The notes under the pieces were generated by a model. The model was not told where the DNA came from. It searched no databases and saw nothing but the letters and a program-made list of their open reading frames with translations. The position numbers and the translations under genes are program-made. Below, piece after piece: positions 14,274 to 21,680 of a stretch of DNA of 22,678 nt (position 1 is its first letter; the number at the start of each line of letters is the position of its first letter). Origin of the DNA: RGIG5472 sp051867635 (GTDB taxonomy: Bacteria; Bacillota; Clostridia; Oscillospirales; Oscillospiraceae); contig JBJDYT010000042.1 in the NCBI GenBank assembly GCA_051867635.1, forward strand, positions 1 through 22,678, in the 5' to 3' direction.

Positions 14274-15950
14274 TTACTGGTCGCTCTGCAGGATCTCCTT
14301 GAGCTTCAGCAGGGCCACCTTGGTCTCTGCGGTGGTCTCGCCCAGCAGGGAAGCGATCTCCTGCGCGATCTTCATCTGATTCTTCACCACCTGGTCTGTG
14401 ACGGCGAAGGTCTGCTCCCGGACCTCCCGCAGCTTCTCGTTGTAGGTCTCCTCCTCCGTCACGTCCTTCATGATACCCAGGAGCCTGTCGTGGTCCTTCA
14501 TGTTGATGATGGAGATCTCCACATACTTCTGGGTCTTGCCCACCTTCACGCGGCGGTTGAACAGATTCTCGCCGGAGGACTGGACCTGGATGAACTCCAC
14601 GATGTCGGAGAGGTCGAAGAAATTGCGGCCCTTGTAGTTGTGGTAGTCGATGTCCAGCAGCCGGGAGGCCACCAGGTTGATCTCCTCGATCTCGAAGAGG
14701 GAGTTCAGCACCACCACGCCGTTGGGCATGCGCTGCATGACCTCCGCGGAGACGGACTCGGCCTTCTGCCGCATGTAGGGGATGCACATTTCCACGTCCG
14801 CGAAGCCGTTGTACACCGCCCAGGCCTTCTCCCGGCAGCTCTCATAGCCGCAGGCGCCGCAGTTCAGCTCGTCCTCCTTCTTCGTCTTGCCGGTCTTGGC
14901 CAGGATGGCCTTGATCTCCTGCTCCGGCGGGTCGCAGCCCTTTTCCTTCAGCCGCGGATAGCGGTGGGCCAGCTCCGCGCCGTCCAGAGACACCCCCGCC
15001 TCCTCCGCCTGGGCCGCATAGTGGCGCACCTTCGCGTCCGCCAGCACGGCGGAATCCTGGTGCTGCAGCGAGCAGGGCCCGTTGATGCAGGCGTACTCGC
15101 AGCAGTTCATCTCCACGAACACATGGTCCAGCTCGTCGATGTAGCGGCTGGCGTTCATGCACTTGCGCACGCCGTCCACGGCCAGGGGCTTATACCCCGG
15201 GATCTCCTCGGGGAAGGACTTAATGACGCCCCGGGCGATGGGGTAGATGCGCCCGCTGGCGCCCTGGGCCTGGGCCTCCGGCCGCTCCGCCGCCGGGAAG
15301 GTCAGGCCGTCCTCCTCCATCATGGTCCTCAGGTCCTCGAAGGTCAGCACAGCGTCCACCACTTCGCTCTCCGACGCCTCCCGCATCTTGGCGATGCAGG
15401 GGCCGATGAACACGATCTTGGCGTCCGGGAAGCTCTGGCGGAGGATCTTCGCATGGGCCACCATGGGGGAATCCACCGGGGCCAGGTACTTGAGCATCTC
15501 CGGGTGGTAGATCTGCAGCATGCGGTTGATGGCGGGACAGGCGGAGGAGATGAGGTTTTTATACTTCTCCTCCTTCATCAGCCGCGCGTATTCCTGGGTC
15601 ACCGCGGCGGCGCCCACCGCCGTCTCCTCGGCGTAGAAAAAGCCCAGCTTCTCCAGCACCGCCGCCATCTGGCCGAAGCCCTCCAGCGAGAAGGTGGCCA
15701 CAAAGGAGGGGGCCACGCTGGCCAGCACGTCCGACTGGGACGCCAGCAGCCGGCGCACCTCCCCGATCTGGGAATGCACGGTCTTGGCGTTCTGCGGGCA
15801 GACGCGGGTGCAGTTGCCGCAGAGGATGCAGCGCTCCGGAATGATGCGGGCCTGGTGGTTGACGATGCGGATGGCCTTCACCGGGCACTCCCGCAGGCAG
15901 CGGTAGCAGTCCCGGCACTTGGCGGGCTTGAAATCCAGAAACTGGTCCAT
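14274..15950 (-). CDS. Sensory [FeFe] hydrogenase with PAS domain (group C, HsfB-like)
   Basis: A 558-residue soluble protein. Order of domains: two [4Fe-4S] ferredoxin motifs (Cys12/15/18/22 and Cys41/44/47/51); the H-cluster domain (about 75-300) with SSACP (Cys138), GPCIAK (Cys185) and MNCCEYACINGP (Cys284, Cys288); a further four-cysteine cluster motif CGACGYESC with CIP (Cys364/367/372/389); a PAS domain (about 400-515); and a C-terminal helix. It lacks the long L3 loop GGCxNGGG of catalytic enzymes. Sensory hydrogenases of this shape are thought to read H2 and pass a signal. The ATG at 15950 follows AGAGGA; the longer frame (to 16040) crosses the promoter. First gene of a two-gene operon with the phosphatase, directly behind the catalytic hydrogenase operon. 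Confidence 0.9.
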   Translation of the reverse strand: MDQFLDFKPAKCRDCYRCLRECPVKAIRIVNHQARIIPERCILCGNCTRVCPQNAKTVHSQIGEVRRLLASQSDVLASVAPSFVATFSLEGFGQMAAVLEKLGFFYAEETAVGAAAVTQEYARLMKEEKYKNLISSACPAINRMLQIYHPEMLKYLAPVDSPMVAHAKILRQSFPDAKIVFIGPCIAKMREASESEVVDAVLTFEDLRTMMEEDGLTFPAAERPEAQAQGASGRIYPIARGVIKSFPEEIPGYKPLAVDGVRKCMNASRYIDELDHVFVEMNCCEYACINGPCSLQHQDSAVLADAKVRHYAAQAEEAGVSLDGAELAHRYPRLKEKGCDPPEQEIKAILAKTGKTKKEDELNCGACGYESCREKAWAVYNGFADVEMCIPYMRQKAESVSAEVMQRMPNGVVVLNSLFEIEEINLVASRLLDIDYHNYKGRNFFDLSDIVEFIQVQSSGENLFNRRVKVGKTQKYVEISIINMKDHDRLLGIMKDVTEEETYNEKLREVREQTFAVTDQVVKNQMKIAQEIASLLGETTAETKVALLKLKEILQSDQ

Positions 15951-15996
15951 AGGCGTTCCTCTCTTTCTGCGGCGAGGACAGGCCGCTTTTTTGCTT

Positions 15997-16025
15997 ATTA
16001 TACTATGTCTCCCCTCCCTCCGCAA
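15997..16025 (-). promoter_or_regulatory. Promoter of the sensory hydrogenase operon
   Basis: On the minus strand: TTGCGG (16020-16025), a 17-base spacer and a perfect TATAAT (15997-16002). The start site would be near 15990, 40 bases before the ATG. With the terminator just upstream, it makes this operon independent of the catalytic hydrogenase operon. Confidence 0.75.
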
Positions 16026-16038
16026 CAGCGGGGCAGAC

Positions 16039-16071
16039 AAAAAAAGCCGGAGGCCCGTCAGGGCCTCCGGC
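16039..16071 (-). terminator. Terminator of the hnd hydrogenase operon
   Basis: A perfect 11-bp GC-rich stem (16046-16056 with 16061-16071) with a 4-base loop and seven T on the minus strand, 15 bases after the hndD stop. Confidence 0.92.
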
Positions 16072-16086
16072 AGGGAAAGACTTCAC

Positions 16087-17856
16087 TTACTGGGGGAAGG
16101 GCTCCCGTGCGGCATAGCTCGTATGCAGCAGCTCGTGGGCCCGGTGCGAGCAGGGCTCGCCCAGATAGTCAGCGTAGAGCTTCTGGATCTGGGTGTTGTT
16201 GTGGGACTGGCGCAGGACGTTGCGCTCGTCCTCGCTGTACAGCGCCTCCGCCCGCTTGGCGCGGTAGGTGTCCAGGATATCCAGATCCTCGTCCGGCAGG
16301 AAGCAGGGCCGGACGTAGGGCTGGCCGCCGCCGTTGACGCAGCCGCCGGGGCAGCCCATGATCTCGATGAAATGGTACTTGGAGGTGCCGGCCTTGATCT
16401 CGTCCAGCAGCACCCGGGCGTTGCGCATGCCGTGGGCCACGGCCACGTTCACCGTCATGCCGTTGATGTCGATGGAGGCCTCCTTGATGCCGTCAAAGCC
16501 GCGCACGGCCTCGAACTTCACGGCCTCATGCTCCTTGCCCGTCAGCACCTTGTACGCCGTGCGGAGGGCCGCCTCCATGACGCCGCCGGTGACGCCGAAG
16601 ATGACGCCCGCGCCGGAGGCCTCGCCCAGCAGATCCTGGTCGAACTCCTCGTCAGGCAGCTTCTTGAACTGGATGCCGCTGCGCTTGATCAGCCGCGCCA
16701 GCTCCCGGGTGGTCAGCACCGCATCCACATCGGGGAGGTTCTCCACCGCCCGGTTCTGGGGGCGCTCCTTCTCAAACTTCTTGGCGGTGCAGGGCATGAT
16801 GGACACCACGAAGATGTCCTTGGGGTCGATGCCGTTCTTCTCGGCGAAATAGCTCTTGATGACGGCGCCCATCATCTCATGGGGAGACTTGCAGGAGGAG
16901 AGATGGTCCAGATGGTCGCCGAAGTAGCACTCGGCGTAATTGATCCAGCCGGGGCTGCAGGAGGTGATCATGGGCAGGACGCCGCCGGTCTGGATGCGCT
17001 GCAGCAGCTCCGTCGCCTCCTCCATGATGGTCAGGTCGGCGGCGAAGTCGGTGTCATACACCCGGTCGAAGCCCAGGCGGTGCAGCGCCGCCACCATCTT
17101 GCCGGTGGCGGGGGTGCCGATCTTCATGCCGAACTCCTCGCCGATGGCGGCGCGGACGGCGGGCGCGGTCTGCACCACCACGAACTTGTGCTGCCGGAAG
17201 GCCTCGTCCACCTTGTCGATCTCGCTCTTCTCCATCAGCGCGCCGGTGGGGCAGACGCTGACGCACTGGCCGCAGAGGATGCAGGGGGACTTGGCAAGGC
17301 CCCGGTTGCCCGCGGGGGCCACGATGGTGGAGAAGCCGCGGTTCTCAAAGCCCAGCACGCCCTTGCCGTGGGCGCTCTCGCAGCGGGCCACGCAGCGGCC
17401 GCAGAGGATGCACTTGGAGGTGTCCCGCACGATGGAGGGAGTCACCTCGTCCAGCGTGGCGGGGGTCTTTTCGCCCTGGAAGGCGTTCTCCCGAGCGCCG
17501 GTGAGCTGCGCCACATGCAGCAGCTCGCAGCGGCCGTTCTTCTCGCACTGCTGGCAGTTCTGGGAGTGGTTGGACAGCAGCAGCTCCACGCTGATGCGGC
17601 GGGCGCGGGTGGCCTTGGGCGAGGAAATGGTGATCTCCATGCCCTCCGCCACGGGATAGACACAGGAGGCGACCAGGCCCTTGGCGCCGGTGGCTTCCAC
17701 CAGGCAGACGCGGCAGGAGGCCAGGGAACACTCGCCGTGGTTAAAGCTGCAGAGGGAAGGGATCTCATATCCGCAGCGGCGGGCCGCTTCCAGAATGGTC
17801 AGGCCCTCTTCCACCTCATAGGGGTGGCCTTCAATCTTGATATGTACGAGAGACAT
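16087..17856 (-). CDS. hndD: [FeFe] hydrogenase catalytic subunit, group A, trimeric type
   Basis: A 589-residue subunit that makes or uses H2. Order: N-terminal [2Fe-2S] domain (Cys36/48/51/65), the His-Cys3 cluster (His97, Cys101/104/110), two [4Fe-4S] ferredoxin motifs (Cys149/152/155/159 and Cys192/195/198/202), and the H-cluster domain with TSCSPGW (298-304), MPCTAKKFE (Cys356) and EIMGCPGGCVNGGGQP (Cys502, Cys506). A C-terminal small-subunit-like tail (TYRAKRAEALYSEDERNVLR) is fused, as in clostridial enzymes. With the NuoE- and NuoF-like subunits upstream it forms an NAD(P)H-linked complex of the HydABC/Hnd type, several of which bifurcate electrons between NAD(P)H and ferredoxin. The start at 17856 has AAAGGGGGAAG upstream, 18 bases after the hndC stop. 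Confidence 0.95.
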   Translation of the reverse strand: MSLVHIKIEGHPYEVEEGLTILEAARRCGYEIPSLCSFNHGECSLASCRVCLVEATGAKGLVASCVYPVAEGMEITISSPKATRARRISVELLLSNHSQNCQQCEKNGRCELLHVAQLTGARENAFQGEKTPATLDEVTPSIVRDTSKCILCGRCVARCESAHGKGVLGFENRGFSTIVAPAGNRGLAKSPCILCGQCVSVCPTGALMEKSEIDKVDEAFRQHKFVVVQTAPAVRAAIGEEFGMKIGTPATGKMVAALHRLGFDRVYDTDFAADLTIMEEATELLQRIQTGGVLPMITSCSPGWINYAECYFGDHLDHLSSCKSPHEMMGAVIKSYFAEKNGIDPKDIFVVSIMPCTAKKFEKERPQNRAVENLPDVDAVLTTRELARLIKRSGIQFKKLPDEEFDQDLLGEASGAGVIFGVTGGVMEAALRTAYKVLTGKEHEAVKFEAVRGFDGIKEASIDINGMTVNVAVAHGMRNARVLLDEIKAGTSKYHFIEIMGCPGGCVNGGGQPYVRPCFLPDEDLDILDTYRAKRAEALYSEDERNVLRQSHNNTQIQKLYADYLGEPCSHRAHELLHTSYAAREPFPQ

Positions 17857-17874
17857 CGTTTTCTTCCCCCTTTC

Positions 17875-19740
17875 TTATTCCTTGCTGATGGCGCCGAACT
17901 TACAGCCCGCTATGCAGGTGCCGCACTTGATGCACTTCTCCGGGTCGATGACGAAGGGGATCTCCCTGACCTTGCCGGTGATGGCGCCGGTGGGGCACAT
18001 CCGGGCGCAGAGACTGCACTTCATGCACTTGTTCGGGTCGATCTTGTACTGCATCAGGTTCTTGCAGACCTTGGCGGGACACTTCTTGTCCACGATGTGG
18101 GCAAGATACTCGTCCCGGAAATGGGTCATGGTGGAGATGACGGGGTTGGCGGAGGTCTGGCCCAGGGCGCAGAGGGAGTTGGTCTTCACCGTCTCCGCCA
18201 GCTCCTCCAGATCCGTCAGATCCTGCATGGTGCCCTGGCCGTCGCAGATGCGGTTGAGGATCTCCAGCATGCGCTTGGTGCCGATGCGGCAGGCGGTGCA
18301 CTTGCCGCAGCTCTCGTCGCAGATGAAGTCCATGTAGAAGCGGGCCACGTTCACCATGCAGTTGTCCTCGTCCATGACGATGGCGCCGCCGGAGCCCATC
18401 ATGGAGCCCTTGGCCACCAGGTTGTCGAAGTCGATGGACTCATCCAGGAAGTCCTTGGTCAGGTTGCCGCCGGAGGGACCGCCGGTCTGGATGGCCTTGA
18501 ACTCCTTGCCGCCGGCGATGCCGCCGCCGATATCATAGACCAGCTCCCGCAGCGTGGTGCCCATGGGGACCTCCACCAGGCCCACGTTGTTCACCTTGCC
18601 GCCCAGGGCGAAGACCTTGGTGCCGCGGGACCGCTCGGTGCCGTACCTGGCGAATTCCGCCGCGCCCTCCCGGAAAATGAAGGGGACGCAGGCCAGGGTC
18701 TCCACGTTGTTCACCACGGAGGGCTGCTGCCAGAGGCCCTTGGCCGCCGGGAACGGAGGCCGGGGACGGGGCATGCCGCGCTTGCCCTCGATGGAGTTCA
18801 GCAACGCCGTCTCCTCGCCGCAGACGAAAGCGCCCGCGCCCAGGCGCAGGTGCGCCCGGAAGTTGAAGCCGCTGCCGAGGATGTTGTCGCCGAGCAGGCC
18901 CAGCTCCTCCATCTGCCGGATGGCGATCTGCAGGCGGTGCACCGCGATGGGATACTCCGCCCGGATGTAGAAATAGCCGTTCTGCGCGCCGATGGCGTAG
19001 GCCGCGATCATCATGCCCTCCACCACGGCGAAGGGATTGCCCTCCAGGATGGAACGGTCCATGAACGCGCCGGGGTCGCCCTCGTCGCCGTTGCAGATGA
19101 TGTACTTCTCGTCGCTGTCGTTGGCGTAGGCGAAGCTCCACTTCTTCCCGGTGGGGAAGCCAGCGCCGCCGCGGCCCCGGAGGCCCGCCGCCATCACCTC
19201 GTCGATGACGGCCTTGCGCTCCATGCTGAGGGCGCGCTTCAGGCCCTGGAAGGCGCCGTAGCCCATGGCCTCGTTGATATCCTCGGGATTGATGGCGCCG
19301 CAGCCGTGCAGCGCGATACGCTTTTGCTTCTTATAGAAGGTGATGTCGTCCTGGCGGGGGATCTTCTCGTGGGTCTGGGGATCCTCATAGAGCAGGCGCT
19401 CCACCACCTGGCCACCGATGATATCCCGCTCAATGATCTCGTCCACGTCCTCGATCTTCACCAGGCGGTACAGCGTGTCCTCGGGGTAGATCTTCACGAA
19501 GGGGCCCTGGGAGCAGAAGCCGAAGCAGCCCACCTGGTTCACCGTCACATGGTCGGACAGGCCCTTCTCCTCCACCAGCCGCTCGAACTTCTCACGGATG
19601 TGCCGGGAGTCGGAGGAAAGGCAGCCGGTACCGCCGCAAAGCACGATGGCGCGCTTGCCGCCCTCGCCGCTGACCTTCTTCTCCATGGCGGCCATACAGC
19701 TGCAAAGCCGCTTTTCCAGTTGTTCCGGAGTCTTGATCAT
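17875..19740 (-). CDS. hndC: Hydrogenase flavoprotein subunit (NuoF/HydB-like)
   Basis: A 621-residue subunit that carries FMN and binds NAD(P)H. An N-terminal thioredoxin-like [2Fe-2S] domain (Cys35/40 and Cys72/76) corresponds to HndB fused to the NuoF part. The FMN/NAD core shows GLRGRGGAGFPTGKKW (186-201) and CNGDEGDPGAFMDR (216-229). The NuoF [4Fe-4S] site is CGKCTAC with Cys524 (Cys478/481/484/524). Two ferredoxin motifs end the protein (Cys572/575/578/582 and Cys603/606/609/613). This is the arrangement of HydB in bifurcating hydrogenases. GGGAGGA precedes the ATG at 19740, one base after the hndA stop. Whether the partner is NADH or NADPH cannot be read safely. Confidence 0.95.
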   Translation of the reverse strand: MIKTPEQLEKRLCSCMAAMEKKVSGEGGKRAIVLCGGTGCLSSDSRHIREKFERLVEEKGLSDHVTVNQVGCFGFCSQGPFVKIYPEDTLYRLVKIEDVDEIIERDIIGGQVVERLLYEDPQTHEKIPRQDDITFYKKQKRIALHGCGAINPEDINEAMGYGAFQGLKRALSMERKAVIDEVMAAGLRGRGGAGFPTGKKWSFAYANDSDEKYIICNGDEGDPGAFMDRSILEGNPFAVVEGMMIAAYAIGAQNGYFYIRAEYPIAVHRLQIAIRQMEELGLLGDNILGSGFNFRAHLRLGAGAFVCGEETALLNSIEGKRGMPRPRPPFPAAKGLWQQPSVVNNVETLACVPFIFREGAAEFARYGTERSRGTKVFALGGKVNNVGLVEVPMGTTLRELVYDIGGGIAGGKEFKAIQTGGPSGGNLTKDFLDESIDFDNLVAKGSMMGSGGAIVMDEDNCMVNVARFYMDFICDESCGKCTACRIGTKRMLEILNRICDGQGTMQDLTDLEELAETVKTNSLCALGQTSANPVISTMTHFRDEYLAHIVDKKCPAKVCKNLMQYKIDPNKCMKCSLCARMCPTGAITGKVREIPFVIDPEKCIKCGTCIAGCKFGAISKE

Positions 19741-19741
19741 G

Positions 19742-20227
19742 TCACAGTTCCTCCCTTTCCCGATATTCCGCCACCACAGCGGCCACCTTGTCCACCGTCA
19801 TCTTGGGATAGACCTTGCCGTTGATGGTCACCGCCGGAGCGATGCCGCAGGCGCCGATGCAGCGCAGGGCGTCCAGCGTGAACATGCCGTCCTTCGTGGT
19901 GCCGCCGGGCTTAATCCCCAGCACCTCGGAGAACTTGTCGATGATCTGCTGGGAGCCCTTGACATAGCAGGCGGTGCCGAGGCAGCAGCCGACGACGTAC
20001 TTTCCCTTAGGCTCCAGCGAGAAAAACGAGTAAAACGTGACCACACCGTAGATCTCCGCCACGGATATGCCGGTCCTGTCCGAGATGATCTCCTGCACCT
20101 CGATGGGGATGTAGCCGTATTCCTCCTGTACGGCGCTGAGGATCATCATCAGCGGGGTCTTTTCCTGGGCGTAGCGGTCACAGATCTCGTTGATCTGCGC
20201 CACCGCCGCTTCGCTCAAACGGGCCAT
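19742..20227 (-). CDS. hndA: Hydrogenase [2Fe-2S] subunit (NuoE/HydC-like)
   Basis: A 161-residue thioredoxin-fold subunit that carries one [2Fe-2S] cluster between the flavin subunit and the rest of the complex. The four ligands are visible as CLGTAC (Cys82, Cys87) and CIGAC (Cys123, Cys127). The N-terminal helical part (EEYGYIPIEVQEIISD, then GVVTFYSFF) is typical of the family. The start at 20227 is chosen for AAGGAGG at 7-8 bases and family length; the longer frame (to 20650) has an N-terminal extension of intergenic character. First gene of the hnd operon, translated in tight sequence with hndC. Confidence 0.94.
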   Translation of the reverse strand: MARLSEAAVAQINEICDRYAQEKTPLMMILSAVQEEYGYIPIEVQEIISDRTGISVAEIYGVVTFYSFFSLEPKGKYVVGCCLGTACYVKGSQQIIDKFSEVLGIKPGGTTKDGMFTLDALRCIGACGIAPAVTINGKVYPKMTVDKVAAVVAEYREREEL

Positions 20228-20329
20228 AGCAACTTCCTCCTTCTGATTATTTTGCGGTGTGATGAAAATCCGGGTATAATAAGTAATTTTTATCACATTT
20301 CGCATCTTTTTCTTATTGCATATATTCGC

Positions 20330-20357
20330 ATTATACCAAACCCACGGCAAAAAGCAA
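20330..20357 (-). promoter_or_regulatory. Promoter of the hnd hydrogenase operon
   Basis: On the minus strand: TTGCTT (20352-20357), a 16-base spacer and TATAAT (20330-20335) with the TG of an extended -10. The leader is about 95 bases and AT-rich. It contains an imperfect dyad GTGATAAAAATTAC (about 20284-20297), only loosely like a Rex redox-repressor site. Confidence 0.65.
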
Positions 20358-20657
20358 GTTTTTCGACAGTAATTAAAAGAATCACAGGTCGCTTTTCGCC
20401 CGGGCGCGCCTCCCGCGGACCGGTAACTCCGCCGAAACGGACTCGTCCCACAGAAAAACTCTATGCGGAAAGCGTCCGCAAAACAACCGCCTCCCGCTTT
20501 TTTCCCGCGCCGCCCTTTTCCCGCGCCCGCAGGATACATTATTATAAAAGCGCCGGCTCCCTCGTCGAAAAGCACGAAAGCCGGGGCCGCGGCAGCCATG
20601 TGTCTTGTCTCAAACGTAAAAAAGCATCGAAAGCCCGTTCTTTTTGCCAAAAAAGGC
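20358..20657. other. Non-coding stretch between two divergent operons
   Basis: No convincing gene. Visible items are a near-duplicate pyrimidine/GC run (CTTTTTTCCCGCGCCGC at about 20499 and CCTTTTCCCGCGCCCGC at about 20515), a short inverted repeat (20553-20558 with 20579-20584), and a minus-strand TATAAT near 20543 with a poor -35. The small frames on both strands have compositions like random GC-rich DNA. Confidence 0.5.
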
Positions 20658-20685
20658 TTGCATTTTTCCCGTGCCGTGTTATGAT
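20658..20685 (+). promoter_or_regulatory. Promoter of the amino-acid ABC operon
   Basis: TTGCAT (20658-20663), a 16-base spacer and TATGAT (20680-20685). The start site would be near 20692, about 60 bases before the binding-protein ATG. Confidence 0.65.
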
Positions 20686-20693
20686 ACTTTCAT

Positions 20694-20731
20694 GCTAATT
20701 CGCTAATGCATTAGCGCTTTAATTTATTAAA
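20694..20731. promoter_or_regulatory. Candidate operator: 16-bp palindrome with extra half-site
   Basis: CGCTAATGCATTAGCG (20701-20716) is a perfect palindrome. An additional GCTAAT (20694-20699) lies 8 bases upstream of the left half in the same orientation, giving three copies of the half-site at the predicted start of transcription. A second dyad, TTTAAT-TT-ATTAAA (20718-20731), follows. I do not recognise the binding protein. Confidence 0.5.
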
Positions 20732-20750
20732 ATACCTGGAGGAAAGATTG

Positions 20751-21584
20751 ATGAAAAAAGTTCTTGCCATGATCCTGTCCCTGGTCCTCTGCCTGAGCAT
20801 GCTGGCCGCCTGCGGCGGCAGCGGCGACAGCGAGGCGGCCGACGGGGAAGAAGCCGGCGGTGAAGAGGTCGCTGAGAGCGATCTGGCCTATGTCCAGAAC
20901 AAGGGCACCCTCATCGTGGGCATCACCGAATTCGAACCCATGGACTATCAGGACGCCGACGGCAACTGGATCGGCTTCGACGCCGACATGGCCCGCGCCT
21001 TCGCCGAGTATCTCGGCGTGGAGGTGGAGTTCCAGATCATCGACTGGGACAACAAGGTCATGGAGCTGGACGGCAAGACCATCGACGTGGTCTGGAACGG
21101 CATGACCCTGACCGACGAGGTCAAGAGCGCCATGGCCTGCTCCAACCCCTACTTCAACAACGCCCAGGTGGCCATCGTTCCCGCGGACAAGGCCGAGCAG
21201 TTCCAGACCGCGGAGAGCCTTGCTGCGCTGCAGTTCGCCGTGGAGAACGGCTCCGCCGGCCAGGAGGTGCTGGATGACCTGGGCTACAGCTACACCCCCG
21301 TTCAGGACCAGGCCACCGCTCTGCTGGAGGTCAGCTCCGGCACCGCCGACGCCGCTGTCATCGACTATCTGATGGCCGCCGCCATGGTGGGCGAGGGCAC
21401 CAGCTATGCCAACCTGACCTACACCGTGGAGCTGAACAGCGAGGAGTACGGCGTGGGCTTCCGCCAGGGCTCCGATCTGGCGGCGAAGCTCAACGAGTTC
21501 TTTGCCGCGAGCTACGCCGACGGCACCATGCAGCAGGTGGCGGAGACCTACAACATCGCCGACAAGCTCATCGAGCAGAAGTGA
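20751..21584 (+). CDS. Amino-acid ABC transporter substrate-binding lipoprotein
   Basis: A 277-residue extracellular lipoprotein that captures a polar amino acid and hands it to the permease. The signal ends in the lipobox MLAAC (Cys21), followed by an acidic, glycine-rich linker (about 22-44). The SBP_bac_3 fold starts at GTLIVGITEFEPMDYQD and continues with GFDADMARAFAEYLGV and DVVWNGMTLTDEVK. GGAGG lies 8 bases before the ATG at 20751; a TTG directly before it is not needed. First gene of the operon; a stable hairpin follows it. The ligand (glutamine, cystine or another amino acid) cannot be assigned from sequence alone. Confidence 0.92.
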   Translation: MKKVLAMILSLVLCLSMLAACGGSGDSEAADGEEAGGEEVAESDLAYVQNKGTLIVGITEFEPMDYQDADGNWIGFDADMARAFAEYLGVEVEFQIIDWDNKVMELDGKTIDVVWNGMTLTDEVKSAMACSNPYFNNAQVAIVPADKAEQFQTAESLAALQFAVENGSAGQEVLDDLGYSYTPVQDQATALLEVSSGTADAAVIDYLMAAAMVGEGTSYANLTYTVELNSEEYGVGFRQGSDLAAKLNEFFAASYADGTMQQVAETYNIADKLIEQK

Positions 21585-21608
21585 TCGGCAGCTCAAACAG
21601 TTACTTCC

Positions 21609-21640
21609 CAAACGCAGAGGAGGTCCCTCCTCTGCGTTTG
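21609..21640 (+). repeat. Intercistronic hairpin, no T tail
   Basis: A perfect stem of 14-15 bp (21609-21623 with 21626-21640) with a tiny loop, between the binding-protein and permease genes. GCCGG follows rather than T residues, so it is more likely an mRNA 3' end protector or partial attenuator that raises binding protein over permease. Confidence 0.6.
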
Positions 21641-21680
21641 GCCGGTTTGACCGCATGAGAGAGAAAGGCAGGTCGAAAGT

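Noticed and set aside
12035..14302. A 755-codon plus-strand frame opposite the lipoprotein and phosphatase genes
   Set aside because: It has an antisense shadow composition, no ribosome binding site at a sensible start, and crosses a terminator and a promoter region.
14262..16337. A 691-codon plus-strand frame opposite the sensory hydrogenase
   Set aside because: It is the antisense of a gene with complete cluster motifs; the translated sequence shows only repetitive His/Leu/Gly.
15919..19824. A 1301-codon open frame on the plus strand opposite the hydrogenase genes
   Set aside because: It lies antisense to three certain genes, is made of histidine-, glycine- and leucine-rich low-complexity sequence, and has no recognisable domain. 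It arises from the GC-biased codons of the real genes.
20463..20684. A 73-codon plus-strand frame in the gap before the transporter operon
   Set aside because: It has no ribosome binding site, random-looking proline/alanine-rich sequence, and overlaps the transporter promoter.
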